Below are positions 1 through 8,800 of a stretch of 13,944 nucleotides of DNA, piece by piece. Both the position numbers and the translations under genes were made by a program. The stretch's first letter is position 1. Each line of letters begins with the position of its first letter. The stretch comes from DATLNF01 sp046590575 (GTDB lineage Bacteria > Actinomycetota > Actinomycetes > BP-191): positions 1 to 13,944 of the forward strand of contig JBKJUS010000147.1 of the NCBI GenBank assembly GCA_046590575.1, in the 5' to 3' direction. The notes under the pieces are model-generated. The model saw only the letters and a list, made by a program, of their open reading frames with translations, was not told the DNA's origin and did not search any database.

Positions 1-77
1 GTGGCGGGGCGGCGGCGGGGCGGGCCGGCGGGACGGGGCGCTAGGGGGACGTACGCCGCGGCCGTTACGCTCGGGTC
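1..77 (+). promoter_or_regulatory. Upstream region of the HerA-like ATPase gene, possible leaderless promoter
   Basis: Extremely G-rich leader. TACGCT at 66-71 fits an actinobacterial -10 box (TANNNT) and ends only six bases before the ATG at 78. No Shine-Dalgarno sequence lies at a usable distance, so a leaderless transcript is plausible. I see no convincing -35 box. In the third frame, bases 3-44 are open and end in TAG, encoding a Gly/Ala-rich tail; this could be the end of an upstream gene cut by the window edge, but composition alone would give the same picture, so it is not called as a gene. Confidence 0.3.
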
Positions 78-1610
78 ATGCCCAAGAAGACTGCTGAGCC
101 TGCTGACTTCGTCGCGCGGATGTCCGCGGCGTACGCCACCGACGGACCTGCGGTGCAGCTCGGCCGCGCCGTCGTGGGCGGTACGACGCAGCCCGACGCG
201 CTGATCCAACTGCCCGCAGCGATGTGCAACCGGCACGGTCTCATCGCGGGCGCGACCGGCACCGGCAAGACCAAGACGCTGCAGCTGATGGCCGAGCAGC
301 TGTCGGCGATCGGCGTACCCGTCTTCGCTGCTGACGTGAAGGGCGACCTCTCCGGAGTCTCGAAGCCGGGCGAGGCGAGCGAGCGGGTGGCCAAGCGCTC
401 GGCCGAGCTGCGCCACGACTGGAAGGCCGCGGGACACCCGGTCGAGTTCCTGTCCCTTGGCGGGCTGGGTCCGGGCGTGCCCATCCGGGCGGCGGTTTCC
501 TCGTTCGGCCCGCAGCTGCTGGGCAAGATCTTCGGCGCCAACGACGTACAGACGTCGTCGCTGAGCCTGGTCTTCCATTACGCCGACCAGGCCGGCCTCG
601 CTCTGCTCGACCTGGCCGACCTTCGCGCCGTGCTGCAGTACCTGACCAGCGACGACGGCAAGGCCGAGCTCACCGCACTCGGCGGACTGTCCAAGGCCAC
701 CGCGGGCGTGCTGCTGCGCGAGATCATCGAGCTCGAGCAGCAGGGCGTCGACGACTTCTTCGGCGAGCCGGAGCTCGACGTCGCGGACCTGATGCGCACC
801 GACTCCGAGGGTCGCGGCATCATCAGCTGCCTGGAGCTCGCGGCGGTCAACGACAAGCCGAAACTGTTCTCCACCTTCCTGATGTGGCTGCTGGCGGAGC
901 TCTTCGAGCAGCTGCCCGAAGTGGGTGACCTCGACAAACCCAAGCTGGTGTTCTTCTTCGACGAGGCGCACCTCCTCTTCGACGGTGCGTCGCCCGAGCT
1001 ACGCAACCAGGTCGCCCAGACGGTGCGACTCATCCGGTCCAAGGGCGTCGGCGTCTTCTTCGTCACACAACTCCCGGACGACGTGCCGGACGAGGTGCTC
1101 GCCCAGCTCGGCAACCGGATCCAGCACGCCCTGCGCGCCTTCACGCCGCGCGACGCCAAGGCGCTCAAGGCCGCAGTGACGACATACCCAAACACCGACG
1201 ACTACGACCTGGCCGAGGACCTCACCCAGCTGGGCACTGGCGAGGCGTTCGTCACGATCCTGTCCGAACGCGGCGCACCGACGCCGGTGGTCTGGACCAA
1301 GCTGCACGCGCCGTCCTCGCTGATGGCCGCGGTGCCGACCGACGAGGTCGACGCGGCCGCCAAGGCGAGCTCGCTGTGGTCGACGTACGCCGAGGAGATC
1401 GACCGCGAGTCAGCCCGCGAGAAGTTGGCCGCCAAGACTGCCGTCACGCCGAATGCCGACGAGCCGGTCGAGGTACGGCTGCCCCCGCAGCCAAAGGGCC
1501 GTAAGCAGGACGACAACGCCGTCGCCGGCTACCTCAAGTCGCGCGAAGGGCGGGCCATGGCCAACACCGTCATACGCGGCATCTTCGGCATGCTCAAAAA
1601 GCACCGCTGA
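78..1610 (+). CDS. HerA-like helicase/ATPase, DUF853 (YjgR) family
   Basis: This 510-residue protein is a predicted P-loop ATPase of the HerA/FtsK superfamily, DUF853 branch (E. coli YjgR type). Seen in the sequence: Walker A GATGTGKT at residues 58-65; an ADVKGDLSG segment at 85-93 typical of this branch; Walker B with hydrophobic strand and DEAH at 289-298; a sensor-like strand ending in TQ at 323-331; and a basic NRIQHALRAFTPRDAK stretch near 346-361 that may supply the arginine finger. The C-terminal 90 residues are charged and end in a short basic tail. There is no signal peptide or membrane segment, so it is probably cytoplasmic. HerA proper partners NurA in DNA end processing, but no nurA-like gene is nearby and DUF853 members have no firmly established role. 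The gene stands alone and converges on the DUF218 gene. ATG 78 is the natural start. The family call is firm; the function is inferred. Confidence 0.92.
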   Translation: MPKKTAEPADFVARMSAAYATDGPAVQLGRAVVGGTTQPDALIQLPAAMCNRHGLIAGATGTGKTKTLQLMAEQLSAIGVPVFAADVKGDLSGVSKPGEASERVAKRSAELRHDWKAAGHPVEFLSLGGLGPGVPIRAAVSSFGPQLLGKIFGANDVQTSSLSLVFHYADQAGLALLDLADLRAVLQYLTSDDGKAELTALGGLSKATAGVLLREIIELEQQGVDDFFGEPELDVADLMRTDSEGRGIISCLELAAVNDKPKLFSTFLMWLLAELFEQLPEVGDLDKPKLVFFFDEAHLLFDGASPELRNQVAQTVRLIRSKGVGVFFVTQLPDDVPDEVLAQLGNRIQHALRAFTPRDAKALKAAVTTYPNTDDYDLAEDLTQLGTGEAFVTILSERGAPTPVVWTKLHAPSSLMAAVPTDEVDAAAKASSLWSTYAEEIDRESAREKLAAKTAVTPNADEPVEVRLPPQPKGRKQDDNAVAGYLKSREGRAMANTVIRGIFGMLKKHR

Positions 1611-1641
1611 CCCACCGCGTGGCGCACCTCTCACCCCCACT

Positions 1642-1745
1642 CCCTTGCGACTTCACCCACTGAATCCACCTGAATTGGCCAAAAATAGCCGCCCGCCGGT
1701 GGTTTTACTGGGTGAAGTCGTAAGGGTGGGGTGAAGTCGCAAGGG
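1642..1745. repeat. Palindromic intergenic element with a duplicated arm (REP/MITE-like or bidirectional terminator)
   Basis: The left arm at 1642-1659 (CCCTTGCGACTTCACCCA) is the reverse complement of two right-hand copies. Copy one at 1709-1726 matches 17 of 18 bases, and the single difference is a G-U wobble in RNA. Copy two at 1729-1745 is an exact match over 17 bases. The copies repeat with a 19-base period. Between the arms is a smaller nested pair, CCACC at 1666-1670 and GGTGG at 1698-1702, and an AT-rich patch around 1681-1687. The element fills most of the gap between two convergent genes. It could be a mobile REP-like repeat, a transcription terminator for both genes, or a protein-binding site. 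No poly-T tract follows the stem. Confidence 0.7.
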
Positions 1746-1754
1746 GGGGGTCGG

Positions 1755-2423
1755 TCAGACGGCGTCGGGGACATCGCGAGAGCTGCCGCGGCCGAAGATC
1801 CGGTAGTAGAGGTAGGCACCCGCCTCCCGCACGATGTAGCGCGCCTCGATGGCGCGGCTCTGCACCACCGGACCGGTGCGGGCCGGCGAAGTGCTCGCCT
1901 CGAAGCCGAGGTCCGTTGCGATACGCCGGGACCGCAGGCTGTGCCACGGGTCGGTGACCAGCACCACTGAACTGACGTCGACCAGGGCCCGGGAGACCGC
2001 CTCGAGGCTCTCGGCTGTGTCGGTCCCCTCCCCCACCGCCTGCACGGCAGACGCTGGCACACCTCGCTGACGAAGGAATCGGGCGCCCGCCTCGGCCTCG
2101 GTAAAGCGGTCTCCGGGCCGGCCACCGCCGACGGTGACGATCCGGGGGGCCACCTTCTGGTCGTAGAGCGTCTGTGCCTGCCGTAGGCGCGCCTTGAAGA
2201 TCGCCGAGGGCCGGCCGTCGAATTGCGACGCGCCGAGCACGACGATCGCCTCGACGCGACCGCGGTCGTCGATGCGCGCCACCTGCCAGACCCGAAAGGC
2301 GGTGACGCTGACTCCGAATGCCGCGAGCACGGCCACTGCAGCCACCACCCGGAGCACCCACCGAAGCGGCCCGCGTCGAGTGCGGGCACGTGGCGCCGTA
2401 CGACGGCGTGGGCGGCTGGGCAT
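1755..2423 (-). CDS. Membrane-anchored YdcF/SanA-like protein (DUF218)
   Basis: The protein has about 222 residues. After a very basic Arg-rich N-terminus, one hydrophobic helix (roughly residues 21-42) should anchor it with the rest outside the membrane. The remainder is a DUF218 domain: an IVVLGA strand near 60-65, a TVGGG turn near 97-101, a TEAE segment near 108-111 with conserved acidic residues, TDTAES near 134-139, and VLVTDPWHSLRSRR near 154-167. E. coli SanA and YdcF are the named relatives; SanA affects envelope permeability and YdcF binds S-adenosylmethionine, but the biochemical activity of the family is poorly defined. I chose ATG at 2423. A TTG nine bases upstream (2432) is in frame, but the weak AGG at 2434-2436 would then abut it. 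The gene is divergent from the small exported protein and has no obvious operon partner. Confidence 0.88.
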   Translation of the reverse strand: MPSRPRRRTAPRARTRRGPLRWVLRVVAAVAVLAAFGVSVTAFRVWQVARIDDRGRVEAIVVLGASQFDGRPSAIFKARLRQAQTLYDQKVAPRIVTVGGGRPGDRFTEAEAGARFLRQRGVPASAVQAVGEGTDTAESLEAVSRALVDVSSVVLVTDPWHSLRSRRIATDLGFEASTSPARTGPVVQSRAIEARYIVREAGAYLYYRIFGRGSSRDVPDAV

Positions 2424-2554
2424 CTGGGCCAACCTACCGGCAGGAGATCCACGCGTCGGGCTCGAAGTAGTGCCTACCTAGCCACCCATCGTCACTGTGC
2501 GTCGCCTTCGTCGTTAGAGGCACAACGACGCCTCCCTCCCAGAAGGACCTATCC
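2424..2554. promoter_or_regulatory. Divergent intergenic region with inverted repeat
   Basis: This gap must carry the promoters for the DUF218 gene (leftward) and the exported-protein gene (rightward). CGTCGTT at 2509-2515 and AACGACG at 2524-2530 form a 7-bp inverted repeat with an 8-base spacer. It lies 24 bases before the ATG at 2555 and could be an operator or a 5' UTR hairpin. AGAAGGA at 2541-2547 is the likely ribosome binding site of the rightward gene. I cannot assign -35/-10 pairs with confidence. Confidence 0.4.
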
Positions 2555-2989
2555 ATGAAGCGCATCGCCTCGCTCGTCGCACTGACCGGCCTGGTTGTCG
2601 TCCCGGCGGTCAGCGACGCCGCTCCCGCACCCAAGCGGGTCGAGCGCACGGTGACCCTGTCTTACCAGGGGCCTTGCGACGCGGGCATCGCCGGCCTCCA
2701 CGGCGGGCCCGCAACGTGTCCCACAGCGGCGCAGCTGGCTGAGCTGGTCAAGAAGGGCGAGGCCTACATCTCCTTCAAGGCGGTCGACGCCACCGGCCAG
2801 AAGATCGGCCTCCGCTTCTACAACACCGCTGACTTCCCCGGCACTGTGACGAGCTACTGCGGCGGCTCCGCCAAGGCCCTCAAGGTCAAGGCCGGCCAGG
2901 AGATGGCCGTCAAGACCTCGGTCGACCCGACGTGCGGCGGCGTGCCCACCACCGGCACGCTCACGATGGTGCTCAGCAACCTGCCGTAG
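2555..2989 (+). CDS. Small exported four-cysteine protein of unknown function
   Basis: The protein has 144 residues and resembles no family I can name. It begins with a classic Sec signal peptide: basic MKR, a hydrophobic core to about residue 18, and a likely signal peptidase I site after SDA at 20-22. The mature part of about 122 residues has four cysteines (41, 55, 102, 127), an even number consistent with two disulfides outside the cell. Alternating hydrophobic residues (for example around 31-38, 70-76, 83-89, 106-112 and 134-141) suggest a mostly beta fold. No lipobox or sortase signal is visible, so the product is probably released or loosely bound. The start has a good AGAAGGA ribosome binding site. 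It is monocistronic, followed directly by a strong terminator. That it is a real gene is well supported; its function is unknown. Confidence 0.85.
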   Translation: MKRIASLVALTGLVVVPAVSDAAPAPKRVERTVTLSYQGPCDAGIAGLHGGPATCPTAAQLAELVKKGEAYISFKAVDATGQKIGLRFYNTADFPGTVTSYCGGSAKALKVKAGQEMAVKTSVDPTCGGVPTTGTLTMVLSNLP

Positions 2990-3013
2990 CACCCCGCACC
3001 AACCCAGATCTGA

Positions 3014-3050
3014 CGAAGCCGCTCCGGACCTCCCGCCCGGAGCGGCTTCG
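3014..3050. terminator. Perfect 14-bp hairpin, bidirectional terminator
   Basis: CGAAGCCGCTCCGG at 3014-3027 and its exact reverse complement at 3037-3050 form a 14-bp stem with a 9-base loop. It lies 25 bases after the exported-protein stop and 25 bases beyond the ppdK stop on the other strand, so it can serve both convergent genes. There is no U-tract, which is common for actinobacterial hairpin terminators. Confidence 0.85.
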
Positions 3051-3074
3051 TGCTGTGCGCGCTGCGTACGGCGA

Positions 3075-5768
3075 CTAGCGGGTGTCGCTGCCGCCGGACT
3101 CGAGCGCCGCGCGACCCGCCTCGAGCCGCGCGACCGGCACCCGGAATGGTGAGCAGCTGACGTAGTCCAGGCCAACTTCGTGGCAGAAGTGCACGGAGTC
3201 CGGGTCGCCGCCGTGCTCGCCGCAGATGCCCAGCTTGAGCCCGGGCTTGGCCGCCCGGCCCTCCTCGCAGGACATCCGCACCAGCCGGCCGATGCCTTCG
3301 CGATCGAGCGTCTCGAACGGGCTGACGCCGAAGATGCCGAGGTCGAGGTAACGGCTGAAGAATGCCGCCTCCACGTCGTCGCGACTGAAGCCCCAGCCCA
3401 TCTGCGTCAGGTCGTTGGTGCCGAACGAGAAGAAGTCCGCAACCTCCGCGATCTGTCCCGAGGTGAGCGCCGCCCGAGGCACCTCGATCATGGTGCCGAT
3501 CAGCACGCCGGCAACCGTCGTACCGCGCTCGCGCCAGACGTCGGCTAACACACCCTCAGACTCTTCGCGGATCACCTCGAGCTCCTGGACCGCGCCGACC
3601 AGCGGCACCATGATCTCGACCCGAGGATCGCCACCGGCGAGCGCGCGGATCGCCGCGGCTTCCGCGATCGCGCGCACCTGCAGGGCGAAAAGACCGGGTA
3701 CGACGAGGCCGAGCCGCACGCCGCGCAGACCGAGCATCGGGTTGGACTCGTGCAGCCGGCGTACGGCGTCGAGCAGCGCCCGCCTCGGCTCGATCCCGTC
3801 GGTCTTGCCGGTCGCCTCGGCGACTGCGACCTCGACCGCGAGCTCCTCCATCGACGGCAGGAACTCGTGCAGCGGCGGGTCGAGCAGCCGGACCGTGACC
3901 GGCAGTCCGTCCATGGCCTCGAAGATGCCGACGAAGTCGGCCCGCTGCATCGGCAGCAGCGCGTCGAGCGCGGCCTTCCGCTCGTCATCTGTGTCGGCCA
4001 GGATGAGGTCCTCGACGAGCTGGCGACGGTCGCCCAGGAACATATGCTCGGTCCGGCACAGGCCGATCCCCTCGGCACCGAACCGGCGGCCGCGCTCCGC
4101 GTCCTCCGGGGTGTCGGCATTCGCCCGCACGCGCATCCGCCTCGTCGCATCGGCGTGCTGAAGCAGCCGATGCACGGCGGCCACAAGCGGGTCGCTGTCC
4201 GGGGCGAGCGTGCCCTCGAAGTACTGGACCACGGGGCTCGGCTTCACCGGCATGTCGCCGACGTAGACCGCGCCACTGGTGCCGTCGATCGAGATGACGT
4301 CGCCTTCGTTGACGACGACGCCACCCGGCGCGGTGAAGCGTCGCGCGGTGAGGTCGACGTCGAGCTCCTCCGCGCCGCAGACACAGGTCTTGCCCATGCC
4401 GCGGGCGACGACGGCGGCGTGCGACGTCTTGCCACCTCGGCTGGTGAGGATGCCCTGCGCGGCGATCATTCCGTTGAGGTCGTCCGGGTTGGTCTCACGA
4501 CGCACGAGGATGACGTCCTCGGTCTTCGCCCGCTCCTCGGCGCGATCGGAGTCGAAGACTGCAACGCCGACTGCAGCACCCGGCGAGGCGTTCATGCCCT
4601 TGGCGACGCGCACCTTGTCGCCGGTGTCATCGAACGTCGGGAACATCAGCTGACCGAGCTGCGCACCGTTCACCCGCAGCATCGCCTCGTCGAGGCCGAT
4701 GACCCCCTCGTCGACGAGCTGCGTCGCAATCGTGAACGCGGCGGCCGCGGTGCGCTTGCCGACCCGGGTCTGCAGCATCCAGAGCTTGTGTCGCTCGACG
4801 GTGAACTCGATGTCGCACAGGTCGCGGTAGTGATCCTCCAGCGTCGCCATGTTCGCGATGAGCTCGGCGTACGCCGGGGCGTCGATCGACTCGAGCTCCT
4901 GCAGCGCCTTGGTGTTGCGGATGCCGGCGACGACGTCTTCGCCTTGTGCGTTCTCCAGATAGTCGCCGTAGACGCCGACCGCGCCGGTGCCTGGGTCGCG
5001 GGTGAAGGCGACGCCCGTGCCGGAGTCCATGCCCAGGTTTCCGAAGACCATCGACTGCACGTTGACCGCGGTGCCGAGGTCGGCCGGGATTCGCTCCTGC
5101 CGGCGGTAGAGCCGCGCGCGGTCGCCGTTCCACGAGTCGAAGACCGCGCGGATCGCCAGATCCATCTGCGCGCGCGGGTCATCGGGGAACGGGCCACCCG
5201 TCTGCGTCGCGACGATCTCCTTGAACTGCGCGACGATCGCCCGCAGGTCGCCGGCGTCGAGGTCGAGGTCGTCGGTCGTGCCCTTCGCCTTCTTGGCTTC
5301 GTCGAGAGCGTGCTCGAACAGTTCGCCGTCGACGCCGAGCACGGTCTTTCCGAACATCTGGACGAGCCGGCGGTAGGAGTCCCAGGCGAAGCGGTCGCTG
5401 CCGCTCTGCTTGGCCAGCCCCGCGACGCTTGCCTCGTGCAGGCCGATGTTGAGGACCGTGTCCATCATCCCGGGCATCGAGAACTTCGCCCCGGAGCGGA
5501 CGCTAACCAGGAGCGGGTCGTCGGAGTCGCCGAGCCGCTTGCCCATGGCCTTCTCGAGAGCGGCGAGGTGCGTGCTGACTTCGTCCGTCAGTTCTGCGGG
5601 AGTGTCACCCGTGGCGAGGTAGACGTTGCACGCCTCGGTGGTGATGGTGAAGCCGGGCGGCACCGGCAGGCCGATGTTGGTCATCTCGGCCAGGTTGGCA
5701 CCCTTGCCCCCGAGAAGGTCCTTGAGGTCCCGGTTTCCCTCGGCGAAGTCGTACACATACTTCGGCAC
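3075..5768 (-). CDS. ppdK: Pyruvate phosphate dikinase
   Basis: PPDK interconverts pyruvate + ATP + phosphate with PEP + AMP + pyrophosphate in the cytoplasm. All domains of the family are present over 897 residues, close to the usual length. The N-terminal ATP-grasp nucleotide-binding half has GGKGANLAEM at 20-29 and VRSGAKFSMPGMMDT at 90-104. The swivelling phosphohistidine domain has GGKTSHAAVVARG at 445-457, with catalytic His450; Thr448 occupies the regulatory phosphorylation position known from plant PPDK. The C-terminal PEP/pyruvate barrel has RTEHMF at 572-577, GTNDLTQ at 783-789 and the GICGEHGG active-site segment with Cys849 at 847-854. The start is GTG, with AGGGAG (5774-5779 on the + strand) five bases away. 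No gene for a PPDK regulatory protein lies in the window. It is the last gene of a possible glyS-regulator-ppdK transcript. Confidence 0.98.
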   Translation of the reverse strand: MPKYVYDFAEGNRDLKDLLGGKGANLAEMTNIGLPVPPGFTITTEACNVYLATGDTPAELTDEVSTHLAALEKAMGKRLGDSDDPLLVSVRSGAKFSMPGMMDTVLNIGLHEASVAGLAKQSGSDRFAWDSYRRLVQMFGKTVLGVDGELFEHALDEAKKAKGTTDDLDLDAGDLRAIVAQFKEIVATQTGGPFPDDPRAQMDLAIRAVFDSWNGDRARLYRRQERIPADLGTAVNVQSMVFGNLGMDSGTGVAFTRDPGTGAVGVYGDYLENAQGEDVVAGIRNTKALQELESIDAPAYAELIANMATLEDHYRDLCDIEFTVERHKLWMLQTRVGKRTAAAAFTIATQLVDEGVIGLDEAMLRVNGAQLGQLMFPTFDDTGDKVRVAKGMNASPGAAVGVAVFDSDRAEERAKTEDVILVRRETNPDDLNGMIAAQGILTSRGGKTSHAAVVARGMGKTCVCGAEELDVDLTARRFTAPGGVVVNEGDVISIDGTSGAVYVGDMPVKPSPVVQYFEGTLAPDSDPLVAAVHRLLQHADATRRMRVRANADTPEDAERGRRFGAEGIGLCRTEHMFLGDRRQLVEDLILADTDDERKAALDALLPMQRADFVGIFEAMDGLPVTVRLLDPPLHEFLPSMEELAVEVAVAEATGKTDGIEPRRALLDAVRRLHESNPMLGLRGVRLGLVVPGLFALQVRAIAEAAAIRALAGGDPRVEIMVPLVGAVQELEVIREESEGVLADVWRERGTTVAGVLIGTMIEVPRAALTSGQIAEVADFFSFGTNDLTQMGWGFSRDDVEAAFFSRYLDLGIFGVSPFETLDREGIGRLVRMSCEEGRAAKPGLKLGICGEHGGDPDSVHFCHEVGLDYVSCSPFRVPVARLEAGRAALESGGSDTR

Positions 5769-5804
5769 AGCGGCTCCCTGGTCTCGTTGCTGACCGTGAG
5801 GCTA

Positions 5805-5825
5805 TCGCCGCACGCGGTACGGCGA
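5805..5825 (-). other. Hairpin between the regulator gene and ppdK
   Basis: In the 64-base gap, 5805-5825 folds into a 9-bp stem with a 3-base loop; on the transcribed (-) strand one pair is a G-U wobble. No U-tract follows. It could weaken read-through from the regulator gene, stabilise a processed ppdK mRNA, or mark a site near a separate ppdK promoter. A TAGCCT -10-like box follows it on the - strand but lacks a good -35. Confidence 0.45.
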
Positions 5826-5832
5826 GATCCGC

Positions 5833-8800
5833 TCAACCGGCGGCGGGGAAGGGAGCAGCTTCTAGGCCCAGCTCCTGGATCGAGCCGACGTATCGACGGT
5901 ACGAACGGCGGGCCTCGCCGTGGCGGCCAGCGTTGACCTGGGCCGTGACGAGGCCCAGGTGGGCGTGCTCGTCGTACGGGTCCCGCTCGAGCAGTCGGAG
6001 GCGGTAGCGGACCGCGGCGTCGACGTCGCCCATGGCGTCCATCGCCTCGGCCAGGGCACGGACGACGGACACGTACGCCGCGCGGGCCTCTTCACGCAGG
6101 GGCAGCGCCCACTCCGCCGACGACTCCTCCTCGAGGAACTCCCCGGCGCACGCCGCCTCGGCCGACTCCCAGACCGCGATGGCGTCGGAGACTTGGCCCG
6201 CGCGGCGAAGCTCGGCACCGGCCTCAGCGTCCGCGAGCACCTGCTCCACGTCGACGGCGATCCGCCCCAGCTCGAGCGCCAGGGCAGCGCCGTCGTCCCG
6301 CACGAAGTGGTCAGACGGAAGGCCGCCGTCAGGATCGAGGACCACGCGCAGCCGATCGACCGCCACCGCCAGGCGCTCCGCCGAGTTGGCCGGATCATCG
6401 GGGAACAGCGTCGTCGCGAGGTGACGCTTGTCGATCGGCCGGCCGCGCTTGGCGATCAACCATTTGAGGACGTCGCGGGCGGCTCGGGAGCCCCAGTCCG
6501 TGAGGCTCACCGACTGTCCGGCACGGACGACACGGAAAGCCCCGAGCGTCTGGACGCTGACCACGGACGGCGCGCCGACCTGCAGGGTGGCAAGCAGGCT
6601 TGCGGCGGGTGACTGAATGCGGATTCCCAGTGCGCGTAGCCGACGCTCGGCGTGGGCGACCACCCAAGGCGGGGCACCTGACACCCGCGCCACTGCCAGC
6701 TGGGCAGTGGCCCCGCCGATCGGATCTGCGAGCTCTGCGCACAGCCCTGCGGCTTCTTCGAGCATGGCGAGATCGGGCTTCTCCTGCGCCATCGCGGAAA
6801 GTTCGAGTGCCTCCGCCAGCAGGCTGCGTTCGCGCTTGCTTCGGGCGAGCGTCACGGCCTCATCTGCGTGCGCGGCCGCCGATCGCCGGTCCGGAGGTGT
6901 CAGCGCCAGCTCGACCCACCCGGCCGCGAGCAGCGCATCGATGCGCAACTGCGCGCCGGCTCGCAGCAACATCTCCTCGACCAGAGCCGTGGCCTCGTCC
7001 GGAAAGTCGCGCACCAGCAGCCGCGAGAGCCCACCGAGCGCGACCACCAGTGCCTGGCGGTCTCCGGAGGACCGGGCCAGGTCGAGCGCCTCGTCGTACC
7101 GTGACCGGGCGTGGGTGAACTCGCCGCGCAAACGATGGATGTCGGCGATGCCGACCAAGGAGTACGCCGCGTTGCGGGAGCCGATGCGCTCCAAGGTCGC
7201 GCGCGCGGTCTCGAAGTCGGTCATCGCCGCCTCCACCTGCCCGAGCCGCAGTCGCGCCTCCCCTCGGTTGTTCAGCGCCATGCCGAGATAGGCGGCGAAG
7301 CCGGTCATCTCTGCGAGGTTGATCGCCACTTCGAGCTGCTCGAGGCTTGCCGCGTAGGCGCCCTGGCCGATCATCCGGGAGGCGCTGTTGACGCGGATGC
7401 GAATGACCTGGAGCACATCGCGCCCTCGCTCGGCCGCGTCGAGCGCTCGCTCGTAATGCGGATCGACCGCGGGCCGGTGCGGGTCGATGGCGGACACCAA
7501 TGCGGTCGCCATATGAGCCGCGGCAAGGGCAGGCAGCGAGTCGGCGGACTCAGCCGCCTCCATGGCGCGCTCGCTCGCCGCACGACACGGCTCCAGGTCC
7601 CCGCGCAGCCAGTGCACGACCGCGGATCCGGCCAGCACCATGGCGTCGTCGACCGGAGAACCATCGCCGAGCCGAGCTCGCGAGTAGGCATCAGCCGATG
7701 CGGTCAGGTCACCCTTCAGCTGGTGGATCAGACCGACTCGCCACGCCAATCCGGGATCAACTTCGACAGCGCCGCTGCCGAGATGGGCGAAGATCGACAG
7801 CGCGCCATCCCAGTCGCCGTGCACCAGCCGCGCCTGACCGCACAGCATGTGAATGGCCGACGTACGCGAGGTGAGCGGGATGTGCTCGGCAGCGGCGAGC
7901 ACTCGTTCGACCTCACCCGCAGCAAGCAGTCGAGGACCGTGTTCGTCGAGCACCGACGACAGCAGCGCGATGTCACGCGACGCAATCAACTCGCCGAGCG
8001 ACTCTGCCACGCGACCTCGTTCGATGAGGTGTTCAGCAGCGAGGTGATGAACCCGGGCCTTCTCGACAGCGGTCAGCGGCAGCTGCCGTACGACGGCGTC
8101 GCGAATGAGACCGTGGAGTGACCACCAGCCGTCGTCATCGCTGAACGCCTCCAGGAAAAGCCCTCTCGCGAGCAGATCATCGAGCAGTCGTCCTGCGTCG
8201 GTGATCCCGAGCGCGTCGCACAGCTCGGGGCTGAACCGGTCGAGTACGGCAACTCGTCGAAGCAGCTCGGTCACCTCGGCGGACTCCCGGGAGAACACCT
8301 CCTCAGCGAGATAGTCGAAGATCGCTCCCCCGGGTCGGTGCAGCTCGGCGACTGCTGCGGCGCGGCGAGACACCGGCACAGCGCGCAGGCTTTCCACCGC
8401 GAGTCGCAAGGCCGCCGGCCACCCCCGCGTCGCCGCATGCAGCCCGACGATCAGCGCCCCGTCGGCATCAGGAAGCACCGCATTGACGAGGTGGCCGACC
8501 TCCTCGGCGTTGAAGGCCAAGCTGCCAGCGGAGATGTCGAGCACGTCTCCTTGCCCGCGCAGCCGCTGCACCGGAAAGGGAATCTCGGCCCGAGACGACA
8601 CCACGAGGTGCAGCCGAGAGGGCGCCTGCCGACACAGACTGTGCAGCAGGTCGATCGAAGCGCCAACGGCACCGAGCTCATGCACGTCGTCGACGACCAG
8701 CGCGAGATCGGAGTGGAGGTGATCCTCCAACAGCTCGCACAGCGCACCGGCCAGCGCATCCGCTTGCAACAGCTCATCGAGGTCCGGTCCATGGGCCCCG

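Noticed and set aside
1..204. A 67-codon frame beginning at the first base
   Set aside because: It overlaps the HerA-like gene, has low-complexity Arg/Gly composition and no supporting signal.
1631..2452. A 273-codon - strand frame overlapping the DUF218 gene
   Set aside because: It is a different frame of the same DNA, low in complexity and rich in Arg, Ser and Pro, whereas the DUF218 frame carries the family motifs.
3750..5936. A 728-codon open frame on the + strand opposite ppdK
   Set aside because: It is antisense to a gene with complete PPDK motifs. High third-position GC leaves the opposing frame free of stops, and its product is rich in Arg, Val, Asp and Glu with no recognisable domain.
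7111..8121. A 336-codon open frame on the + strand inside the regulator gene
   Set aside because: It is an antisense shadow of the helical-repeat part of the regulator; its composition fits a GC-bias artefact.
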